5,993 nt of DNA from Alphaproteobacteria bacterium (lineage in GTDB: Bacteria; Pseudomonadota; Alphaproteobacteria; Rickettsiales; JAIXRX01). Location: positions 1-5,993 of the forward strand of contig JAIXRX010000099.1 in assembly GCA_027485005.1 (NCBI GenBank), in the 5' to 3' direction. Below the pieces are notes generated by a model. That model searched no databases. It was not told the DNA's origin and saw only the letters and a list, made by a program, of their open reading frames with translations. This document shows positions 1 through 5,594 of the stretch, in pieces (the first letter of the stretch is position 1; each line of letters begins with the position of its first letter). Position numbers and translations under genes: made by a program.

Positions 1-444
1 GCAAACATGAATGTGAAAGCGAATAGCGCCATTTTGAAACAAGAAGGCAATGGGAACTACGGATCTCAGGATAGCGATAAATATACAAATAACCTTAGCA
101 TTACCCAGCGCGGCAATAACAACCGTGCGTCACAAGAGTTGATTGGTGAGAATAATAACGCCACCATCACGCAAACGGGTAATTTCCATAGCGCCACCCA
201 AAAAGCGACGGGCAGTGCTAACGAAATGAACATTCTGCAAGATGGCACTCGTAACTTTGCTTCTCAGGTTTTTGTGGGTGACAGCAATAGCTCGACCATT
301 AACCAGACGGGTACGAATCACATTGCGGTGCTCGGTATCACCGGCAGCAATAACAATCTCAACGTGACCCAAGAAGGCGCCAGCCAGAAATTCAGTATGA
401 ACCGCGTTGGCAACGGCATGACCTTAAATATTGTGCAGAAGTAA
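1..444 (+). CDS. Curlin-repeat (CsgA/CsgB-like) amyloid fibre protein, 5' partial
   Basis: The reading frame is open from the first base, so the true start and any signal peptide lie to the left; the ATG at 7 is probably internal. The visible residues are almost entirely curlin repeats of the form S/N-x-x-x-I-x-Q-x-G-x-x-N-x-A-x-x-Q. Counting from the ATG, the key Gln falls at residues 12, 34, 56, 78, 100, 122 and 144, an exact 22-residue period, with Gly two residues after each of the first six. Proteins of this family are secreted and polymerise outside the cell into curli-type amyloid, usually in loci with a CsgG-type secretion pore; none is visible here. The protein stops two residues after the first strand of a seventh repeat. 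I cannot tell whether it is the major (CsgA) or nucleator (CsgB) type. It is followed 29 bp later by a strong terminator. Confidence 0.85.
   Translation, partial: ANMNVKANSAILKQEGNGNYGSQDSDKYTNNLSITQRGNNNRASQELIGENNNATITQTGNFHSATQKATGSANEMNILQDGTRNFASQVFVGDSNSSTINQTGTNHIAVLGITGSNNNLNVTQEGASQKFSMNRVGNGMTLNIVQK
4..441 (+). repeat. Six and a half tandem 22-codon (66-bp) curlin repeats
   Basis: Units run at 4-69, 70-135, 136-201, 202-267, 268-333 and 334-399, with a half unit at 400-441. There is no insertion or deletion in the period. The first Gln of the motif is kept in every unit. The second Gln is kept in units 1-4 but is Leu in unit 5 and Met in unit 6. The DNA units have diverged strongly, so the repeat is clear only at protein level. 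More units probably lie upstream of the window. Confidence 0.85.
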
Positions 445-473
445 TTGGCACATTAAAAAATCTCAGGCGATTT

Positions 474-513
474 AAAAACAGGACGATTTTAGAAATAAAA
501 TCGTCCTGTTTTT
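474..513. terminator. Bidirectional rho-independent terminator shared by the curlin and pilin-like genes
   Basis: The arms 474-491 and 496-513 form a perfect 18-bp stem closed by a GAAA tetraloop (492-495). The outer A5/T5 bases supply a T-run on either strand, and on the + strand one more T follows. It lies 29 bp after the curlin stop and 14 bp after the stop of the convergent pilin-like gene, so one hairpin can end both transcripts. Confidence 0.9.
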
Positions 514-527
514 TAGTAAATCTAAAT

Positions 528-1289
528 TTATTGATTTATAGTAAAGTTACATGAAATCGTTTGCGTTGATAGCATGTAAGCTGCACCACTCGGATCGGAT
601 GCTGTATTGGTCGCACAATCTCCAGGAAACGTTCGTATAATCCCTATACCGGGCTTGCCATCATCAACCTTTGCATCCACAGACTGGGCCTCGGCAGGCG
701 TTAAAAAATTTCCGTAGCAGCGTCCACTCGTTGAGGCATCTCCAACGTCCCATAAATTGGGATAAAAACCATAGTATCTACTTGTACCAGAAGTAATATT
801 ACCTCCGTAAGAAGAAAGAAAACAAACACCATTTATTGGCAATTTGGGAGTATTGACACCAGCGGAGTCCGTGAGTGAGTTGTTACCACCAATGCCTGTA
901 CCAATAAAATTACCAGGAATGATTCCACTTAAAGAAAGATGGTGCCAGTAACGATAAGATTCCAGAACCCCTCCAGCACTACCACTAATATTGATTTGGC
1001 CATTAGCATTGCCATTACAACCAGACTGGTTATCAAAAGTTGTAACAGCATTTGTGCAGCCAGCGCTAGGCCAGTAAGCAAATGCATTATTAAGATCACC
1101 AGGAAGGGAATTATACTTTAGTTTGAATGTGCTGACCGCTACGCGGAATTTATTGACCGTCATAGAAAAGTTAGCGAGTTCACTCGATCGAATCAATTCC
1201 TGCCCAGTCAGAATTCCACCTGTAATCAAGCCAATAATGACTAATACAATCGCTAATTCAACAAGTGAAAAGCCTTTATTTTTTTTCAT
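528..1289 (-). CDS. Type IV prepilin / type II secretion pseudopilin-like protein
   Basis: The N-terminus MKKNKG|FSLVELAIVLVIIG is a classic class III (prepilin peptidase) signal: a short basic leader, cleavage after Gly, Phe at +1, Glu at +5, then a hydrophobic helix. I prefer the ATG at 1289 because it gives the usual six-residue leader and has AAGGG eight bases upstream. In-frame starts at 1313 (ATG) and 1322 (GTG) would add 8 or 11 residues. Downstream are YNSLPGD and DAKVDDGKPG, motifs I recognise from large pseudopilin-like proteins of Alphaproteobacteria, and six cysteines that could form disulfides. The product (about 253 residues) would be inserted in the inner membrane and processed by PilD-type peptidase, then used in a pilus, pseudopilus or competence fibre. 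No assembly genes (ATPase, PilC, secretin, peptidase) are adjacent, so the exact system is unknown. It is a lone gene facing its neighbours on both sides. Confidence 0.85.
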   Translation of the reverse strand: MKKNKGFSLVELAIVLVIIGLITGGILTGQELIRSSELANFSMTVNKFRVAVSTFKLKYNSLPGDLNNAFAYWPSAGCTNAVTTFDNQSGCNGNANGQINISGSAGGVLESYRYWHHLSLSGIIPGNFIGTGIGGNNSLTDSAGVNTPKLPINGVCFLSSYGGNITSGTSRYYGFYPNLWDVGDASTSGRCYGNFLTPAEAQSVDAKVDDGKPGIGIIRTFPGDCATNTASDPSGAAYMLSTQTISCNFTINQ

Positions 1290-1297
1290 TCTAGATA

Positions 1298-1302
1298 CCC
1301 TT
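1298..1302 (-). promoter_or_regulatory. Ribosome binding site of the pilin-like gene
   Basis: AAGGG on the - strand lies eight bases before the ATG at 1289. This decides the start in favour of the short canonical leader over the upstream GTG (1322) and ATG (1313), which have only a weak GAG about ten bases before the ATG. Confidence 0.55.
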
Positions 1303-1370
1303 GCCTTCACCATTTGATACACTCAAGCTATAGATATTTTTCCCTATTGCAATGTTTGCGTGAATAAAAC

Positions 1371-1436
1371 CTATGCCTGAACCGTGTCGGAAATGCCATG
1401 ACAATGAATATTATGCAGAAGTCATACACATATTAA
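1371..1436 (+). pseudogene. Remnant of a second curlin gene (3' end only)
   Basis: Read from 1377, the DNA encodes LNRVGNAMTMNIMQK, matching MNRVGNGMTLNIVQK at the end of the intact curlin gene (397-441) at 11 of 15 positions. At DNA level 391-460 and 1371-1440 align without gaps at an offset of 980, with 49 of 70 identical by hand count. Five of the codon differences are synonymous, as expected of a paralogue that diverged as a coding sequence. This copy reads four codons further (SYTY) before TAA at 1434-1436. An in-frame TAA lies at 1365-1367, only four codons before the homology, and no curlin repeat is visible further upstream, so only the tail remains. Confidence 0.75.
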
Positions 1437-1457
1437 CCAATCATAAACCATTTTGTG

Positions 1458-1498
1458 CATAGGACGATTTTAAGAATAAAAATTATCCTGTGTTTCTT
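1458..1498 (+). terminator. Degenerate copy of the curlin terminator hairpin
   Basis: The segment begins AGGACGATTTT like the terminator at 480-490. Its arms 1458-1471 and 1479-1492 still pair over 14 positions, with one C-A mismatch and two G-T pairs, around a seven-base loop, and TTTCTT follows. Two bases of the 3' arm have changed relative to the intact hairpin. It ends just before the ribosome binding site of the beta-barrel gene, so it may now be a weak terminator or a 5'-leader hairpin. Activity cannot be judged from sequence alone. Confidence 0.55.
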
Positions 1499-1504
1499 GG
1501 GGAG
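1499..1504 (+). promoter_or_regulatory. Ribosome binding site of the omptin-like gene
   Basis: GGGGAG ends eight bases before the ATG at 1513 but only two before the ATG at 1507. This favours the second ATG, giving a protein two residues shorter. Confidence 0.7.
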
Positions 1505-1512
1505 TTATGGTT

Positions 1513-2631
1513 ATGCGTATTGTAACGCTTGGTTTGGCTGGTTTTGTATCTAGCATATTATTGTCGTCCACGGCAATGGCGCAGTATTATGGTGGAACAC
1601 AAGGTGGCACCATGTATCAGAACCCCTATTATCAGCGCCCTGTTGCCACGACTAATGCCGCCAACGGTGAAGATTTGTTGAATCAACCTTCCCGCACTAG
1701 CCGCGAAACACGCAATGAGTTTGCAAATTACACTCCATTATCTGCGGCACAAAAACTTTCCTATGTTTATGTCAATATGGGCGTACGCAGTGACGAGTTG
1801 CAGTGGAATATCGCAAGCGATATCACTGGGACTAACACGCCTAACGTTTTGTCGGAACTCACTTGGTCTGACATGAGCATCTACGAAATTAGTGGAGGCA
1901 TACGCCATACGTTTAATAAAGGCACATTCCGCAATGTGTATATTGAAGCCGAAGGTTATCACGGAAATATCACAAGCGGAAATAACCAAGATTCGGATTA
2001 CAACGGCAACAATCGCACCTCAGAGTTCTCTCGTTCGAATAATAATGGCGAAGGTGGATCGGTGCAAGGTGGGCAGTTTGGGATTGGCTATAGCTTGGCA
2101 CTCACACGCTATCCGAATGGCGCCCCAGAAGCGAATCGTTACAGCCTTACCCCTGTCATCGGTTACTCTATCCATCAGCAAAATTTGGAAATAACGGACG
2201 GCAATCAAACCATTCCCAATAGCGGCCCATTTTCTGGGCTTGAGAGCACTTATGAAACAAGCTGGAAAGGCCCTTATATTGGTGCACGTTTGAATATGAA
2301 CCTTGCCAATAAACATCGCTTTTTACTGAGCGGAGATTATCAGGTTTCTGACTATTATGCACAGGCCGACTGGAATTTACGCCCCGATTTTATGCATCCC
2401 AAAAGCTATGAGCATGAAGCAGATGGTAGTGGCTATCAGTTACAAGCAGAGTATGGCTACAGTATCAATAGTAACTGGGAGATATTCTTAAGTGCAGCAT
2501 TACGTGAGTTTACGGCTGAAGATGGTGTAGATAGAACATTCTTTAGCAGTGGCGCCGTTGGAACCACCAAGCTCAATGCCGTAGATTGGAGCAGCCAAGC
2601 CTATAAAGCAGGTGTAAGCTTTAAGTTCTAA
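1513..2631 (+). CDS. Exported outer-membrane beta-barrel protein, omptin-like
   Basis: The first 24 residues form a signal peptide with likely cleavage after AMA, followed by a Tyr/Gln/Gly-rich linker of about 55 residues. The rest (about residue 83 on) is alternating polar/aromatic strands ending in GVSFKF, the C-terminal Phe signature of Bam-inserted barrels. From memory, several segments line up with OmpT: SELTWSDMSIYEISGGI with the SQLDW strand, WKGPYIGARLNM with KMPYIGLTGSY, and SNWEIFLSAALREFTAEDG with the NAKVYVEGAW strand. The related 'Protochlamydia outer membrane protein' family is an equally good label. Asp-Ser-Asp-Tyr (residues 160-163 from this start) falls where OmpT has its catalytic DQDW. 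The second catalytic pair (Asp-x-His) is not clear; D292-F-M-H295 is nearby but spaced differently. Protease activity is therefore unproven. The start is chosen from the ribosome binding site at 1499-1504. Confidence 0.75.
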   Translation: MRIVTLGLAGFVSSILLSSTAMAQYYGGTQGGTMYQNPYYQRPVATTNAANGEDLLNQPSRTSRETRNEFANYTPLSAAQKLSYVYVNMGVRSDELQWNIASDITGTNTPNVLSELTWSDMSIYEISGGIRHTFNKGTFRNVYIEAEGYHGNITSGNNQDSDYNGNNRTSEFSRSNNNGEGGSVQGGQFGIGYSLALTRYPNGAPEANRYSLTPVIGYSIHQQNLEITDGNQTIPNSGPFSGLESTYETSWKGPYIGARLNMNLANKHRFLLSGDYQVSDYYAQADWNLRPDFMHPKSYEHEADGSGYQLQAEYGYSINSNWEIFLSAALREFTAEDGVDRTFFSSGAVGTTKLNAVDWSSQAYKAGVSFKF

Positions 2632-2632
2632 A

Positions 2633-3475
2633 TCAATCAGCACTTATCACTGGCAAATCATGGCGTGAGCCCCACTCTGCCCAGGAACCATCGTAGATGG
2701 CGACGTCTTTTTTCCCGAGCTCATACAGTGCTAGCGCCAGTATACAGGCCGTCACACCCGACCCACATGTGGCCACAATCGGCGCATGTATGTCGATATT
2801 TTTCTGTGCAAAGACGACTTCTAATTCCGTCACCGGCAATAATTTTTGTGCGGTAACTTCTAGAACATCCTTATATGGAATATTGATGGCGTTTGGCATG
2901 TGCCCAGCACGCACCCCTGCGCGTGGCTCTGGCTCCTTACCGTCAAACCGTGGGGCGCCACGCGCGTCGATAACATGTGCGGCGGCATGACCTAACATTT
3001 GTTGTACTTGCGTGTATTCTACTTTTAGATGAGGCTGAGCGCGCCCAACATAAGATTGTGGCGGCCAGTTTCTCTCACCTACTTCTAGCGGGAGTCCTGC
3101 TGCTTTCCATGCAGGCAAGCCGCCATCAAGTACAAAGACATTCGCATGCCCAAGCATGCGCAGACTCCACCACACACGCGCCGCAGAAAAAAGCCCCGAA
3201 CTATCATAAACGACCACATTGTGATAAGGCGTAATACCAAGCTCACCAAGACTTTTAGAAAAAACATCTAATCGTGGCAGCATGTGCGGATAGGGGCTTT
3301 CTTTATCACTAAGCCTGTCAATATCCCAAAAAATGGCGCCAGGAATATGAGCCTCTAAATATTCTTTATAAGGCGCACGCTGCTGGGTAGGAAGATACCA
3401 GCTGGCATCCACCACACACCATTGTTTATCCGATAATTTTTTTGCTAGGACGTGAGGAGAAATAAGCGCCGACAC
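2633..3475 (-). CDS. sseA: 3-mercaptopyruvate sulfurtransferase (two-domain rhodanese family)
   Basis: This 280-residue protein has the tandem rhodanese layout: an inactive N-terminal domain (about 1-125, with VVDASWYLP and HIPGAIFWD) and a catalytic C-terminal domain (about 150-280). The active-site loop is CGSGVTA with Cys237; CGSG(V/T)TA marks mercaptopyruvate sulfurtransferases, whereas thiosulfate sulfurtransferases carry CRKGVTA. Arg176 and Arg185 in ARGAPRF...EPR match the substrate-carboxylate arginines of E. coli SseA. The enzyme moves sulfur from 3-mercaptopyruvate to a thiol acceptor, releasing pyruvate, and usually acts in the cytoplasm; no signal peptide is seen. The ATG at 3475 has AAAGGAT six bases upstream, overlapping the stop codon of the gene before it, so it is probably the second gene of a two-gene unit. 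Its stop is one base from the stop of the convergent barrel gene. Confidence 0.93.
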   Translation of the reverse strand: MSALISPHVLAKKLSDKQWCVVDASWYLPTQQRAPYKEYLEAHIPGAIFWDIDRLSDKESPYPHMLPRLDVFSKSLGELGITPYHNVVVYDSSGLFSAARVWWSLRMLGHANVFVLDGGLPAWKAAGLPLEVGERNWPPQSYVGRAQPHLKVEYTQVQQMLGHAAAHVIDARGAPRFDGKEPEPRAGVRAGHMPNAINIPYKDVLEVTAQKLLPVTELEVVFAQKNIDIHAPIVATCGSGVTACILALALYELGKKDVAIYDGSWAEWGSRHDLPVISAD

Positions 3476-3481
3476 ATTATA

Positions 3482-3488
3482 ATCCTTT
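3482..3488 (-). promoter_or_regulatory. Ribosome binding site of sseA overlapping the upstream stop codon
   Basis: AAAGGAT on the - strand lies six bases before the sseA ATG (3475). Its first bases share the TAA stop (3487-3489) of the preceding gene, an arrangement typical of translational coupling. Confidence 0.7.
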
Positions 3489-4275
3489 AATATTTTATAA
3501 ATGGCACAGCACCTGGCAAAACAATATCAATACGGGTTTCAAGTGCAGTATTATCATTTGATATAACACGCAGGCTTAATTGCTCTTTCTCATTTGCACT
3601 CAACGCACGATAAATACGGTCGTTTTCATTGCGCTGGTCATTTTCAAAGAAAACTTCGGTAGCAAACGGTTTAAAATCATTTTGTTTAACTTTAAAATGC
3701 AAGACAGGTGCACGAAATTCATTTTCAGGAACAGGAGGAGTTTCAACCACCGGCTCAGCTTTTTTAGCTTTTTTCTTTTTATTCTTTTTGATCTTTTTCG
3801 GTTTAGCTTTGGCAGGAATGGTAGTGTCTCTGGCGGGGTCTGGGAACAGGGTTACAAATTCAAATTGACCAAGATTATTCGTACTGGTGCGGCCACTACC
3901 AGTAAATACTGGCTGAGGATGAGCGAGTAAACGGCGTGAAAATTCAACGTAACGCCCCTGTCCGTCGGCTTGCCAAAGTTCTACTAATGCGTTAGCCACT
4001 GGCACACAACGGCTATCCAGCACACGGCCACGCACAACCACCCATTGCCCTGCCATGGCTTCTGCTTTGCCTGCTGGCTGCACTAAATTATTGCCTGAAT
4101 AGACAGCGTCTGGCGCAGGAGAGTGGTTGAGCGCAGTGATTGTTGTTGGCGTGGGTGCGCACAAAGACTTCGACGCGCCCAGCAACACTCCTGCCTTTGG
4201 AAAATCCTGTGCCGAAGCAGAGTGAGAAACTGCCAGTATTGATGCTGCAAGCAACAGCCATATTTGCAAACGCAT
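3487..4275 (-). CDS. Exported intradiol ring-cleavage dioxygenase-like protein, probably lacking a complete iron site
   Basis: Residues 1-22 form a signal peptide (cleavage near ASA|QDF). Residues 79-111 (VVVRGRVLDSRCVPVANALVE and following LWQADGQGRY) match the intradiol dioxygenase signature as in protocatechuate 3,4-dioxygenase PcaH, and GSGRTSTNNLGQFEF (126-140) continues the fold. Iron ligands in PcaH are two Tyr and two His. Here Tyr109 fits the first Tyr and His193 in RAPVLHF fits the second His of PAHIHF, but the first His is Val191 and the GPYPW Tyr has no counterpart. Where that Tyr loop should be lies a lysine-rich stretch (156-172, 12 Lys of 17) followed by a Pro/Val/Glu segment. 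Aromatic ring cleavage is therefore doubtful; it may be a binding or structural derivative. The ATG at 4275 has GAAGG ten bases upstream. sseA follows after 11 bp. Confidence 0.7.
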   Translation of the reverse strand: MRLQIWLLLAASILAVSHSASAQDFPKAGVLLGASKSLCAPTPTTITALNHSPAPDAVYSGNNLVQPAGKAEAMAGQWVVVRGRVLDSRCVPVANALVELWQADGQGRYVEFSRRLLAHPQPVFTGSGRTSTNNLGQFEFVTLFPDPARDTTIPAKAKPKKIKKNKKKKAKKAEPVVETPPVPENEFRAPVLHFKVKQNDFKPFATEVFFENDQRNENDRIYRALSANEKEQLSLRVISNDNTALETRIDIVLPGAVPFIKY

Positions 4276-4312
4276 GCGCTTAATACCTTCAAATAATAAA
4301 GAATAAAATTGG

Positions 4313-4318
4313 ATTATA
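4313..4318 (-). promoter_or_regulatory. Candidate -10 element for the dioxygenase-like gene and sseA
   Basis: A perfect TATAAT on the - strand lies 37 bases before the ATG at 4275, in a short AT-rich gap just after the upstream gene's stop. I see no convincing -35 at 15-18 bases, so this is a weak promoter call. It suggests that the two-gene unit can be transcribed separately from the upstream gene. Confidence 0.35.
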
Positions 4319-4337
4319 ATGAAAGTACGCCAAAAAA

Positions 4338-5513
4338 CTAGCGCGTTAATGACGCAGGCTGATCCGTCAGTTCTTGCGCGTCCATATTGTACCGCAAGCG
4401 GTCTTGAAAACTTTGGGGAGCCGCCGCTATTGCCCCTTGAATTCCTGTGATTTTCAAAGCCATTTTCTGCTCTTGAGCATATTTAGCCGACACCAACCAA
4501 TTGCTGACCGACGCTACCACTGCACCTACTGCGACACCAACGACGGCTGCAAATGCAACAGTTTTAAACTGATCACGCTGCGAAAGATTTTTATATAGTA
4601 ATGGCATGTCTTGTTTTTGAAGACGATGCAGCACTTCTTTATCAAGTACCTTGTGGTATTCGGCGCGTGCCTCGAGTGATTGCTGCAAAGAATCCTTGAA
4701 CAGGTTTTCCTTCTCCCACAATATATCCACTTGTTGTTTCATGTCCGTATGAGTCATTACCTCACCAAGTGCTTCGATTTTATTATCTAAAACCTTCAAG
4801 CCATTGTGTAATTTTTCTACAATGGTATCAACAATATCTCGGTAGCTTTTGCGAGCGTTTCGCAAAGTCTCGCTTTTCTCAATCTCTTCGTGTCCACGAA
4901 TATTTTTATAAATACTATAAATATATTCAGTAATATTTTGGCGTTCTATGTGAATGCCCAGCTCTTTCTCAAGTGCTGGAATAAAATCTTTTTCGTCTAG
5001 CCTATCATGTATCATATTCTCACGAACACGGGAACATGTGGCTTCCCAACCTTCTAAAGTCATTCCTTGCTTCATCGCTTCAAGCTTAAGCAATGCAGGG
5101 CGATATTCCTCAGCAATAAATTTATCATAGGGATCATGGATATTCTGGGCAATATGACCAGAACCATAAGGCCGCACCCAGCGATCTTCGGTTAAGATAT
5201 CGTGTAATTTCTCTTTTAGTTCAGTCAGCTTTTTTTCTTTTCCTCTCGCCGCGAAAGGCTTCATTTCCTCGATATTGGAGAGCAAGGCATCGGCGAGTTC
5301 ATCTGGGCTGCGATCCAAAGAACGCCACTGGGAATCTTGACGTAGGGCGCGCACAAGGTCACGCAAGGCTGCATTCTTCCACGCCACAAAAGCGGCTCCA
5401 AACGCTGCAATCCCCGCACCCCAGCCAAACACCAGCGGCACATAGTGTCGCTTAGCAAATTTCGAATCAACCGAAGCCTGCTGTTCTGTTTGTGTGTTAA
5501 CGCGTTGAGCCAT
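4338..5513 (-). CDS. Unrecognised membrane protein with two TM segments and a long helical middle
   Basis: I do not recognise a family for this 391-residue protein. It has a charged N-terminus (1-24), a Gly/Ala-rich hydrophobic segment (about 25-45, GWGAGIAAFGAAFVAW), then about 270 mostly charged, helix-prone residues rich in Glu, Lys, Leu and Gln (parts such as 225-300 could form coiled coil), a second Gly/Ala/Val-rich segment (about 319-342, VVGVAVGAVVASV), and a 50-residue tail. Both membrane segments carry small-xxx-small spacing suited to helix packing. There is no clear cleavable signal peptide and no lipobox. The topology would be a hairpin with both ends on the same side and the middle on the other; which side cannot be decided from the charges. 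The ATG at 5513 has GGAGG (5526-5530) twelve bases upstream, a rather long gap. It lies 81 bp after elbB and 62 bp before the dioxygenase-like gene, on the same strand. Confidence 0.75.
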   Translation of the reverse strand: MAQRVNTQTEQQASVDSKFAKRHYVPLVFGWGAGIAAFGAAFVAWKNAALRDLVRALRQDSQWRSLDRSPDELADALLSNIEEMKPFAARGKEKKLTELKEKLHDILTEDRWVRPYGSGHIAQNIHDPYDKFIAEEYRPALLKLEAMKQGMTLEGWEATCSRVRENMIHDRLDEKDFIPALEKELGIHIERQNITEYIYSIYKNIRGHEEIEKSETLRNARKSYRDIVDTIVEKLHNGLKVLDNKIEALGEVMTHTDMKQQVDILWEKENLFKDSLQQSLEARAEYHKVLDKEVLHRLQKQDMPLLYKNLSQRDQFKTVAFAAVVGVAVGAVVASVSNWLVSAKYAQEQKMALKITGIQGAIAAAPQSFQDRLRYNMDAQELTDQPASLTR

Positions 5514-5594
5514 AGATATCAGAATCCTCCACGCGCATTTATAACATAAAGCGATGGAAAGAATTGTGACAGTTTTATGAAATTTTACTTAGTT

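Noticed and set aside
1347..1377. Possible promoter (TTGCAA with a TATGCC-like -10) ahead of the barrel gene, or the reverse-strand TTGCAA ahead of the pilin gene
   Set aside because: Spacings are 19 and 14 bases with poor -10 matches; not convincing on either strand.
3143..3160. Perfect 7-bp inverted repeat (CGCATGC / GCATGCG with CCAA loop)
   Set aside because: It lies inside the sseA coding sequence with no T-run after it and encodes ordinary residues (MLGHAN); probably chance.
2977..3234. Open frame of 85 codons on the + strand inside sseA
   Set aside because: It is antisense to a strongly conserved enzyme gene and has no recognisable protein features.
3757..3816. T/C-rich low-complexity run read as a possible frameshift or slippage site
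   Set aside because: The frame is continuous through it and homology to the intradiol family resumes downstream in the same frame (RAPVLHF), so it is simply the codons of the lysine-rich insert.
4083..4292. 69-codon frame on the - strand overlapping the signal-peptide end of the dioxygenase-like gene
   Set aside because: It is a frame shadow; the overlapping frame has the signal peptide and the conserved domain.
4339..4356. Possible terminator GCGT...ACGC followed by a T6 run on the - strand at the end of the two-TM gene
   Set aside because: The stem is only four base pairs and overlaps coding sequence; too weak to call.
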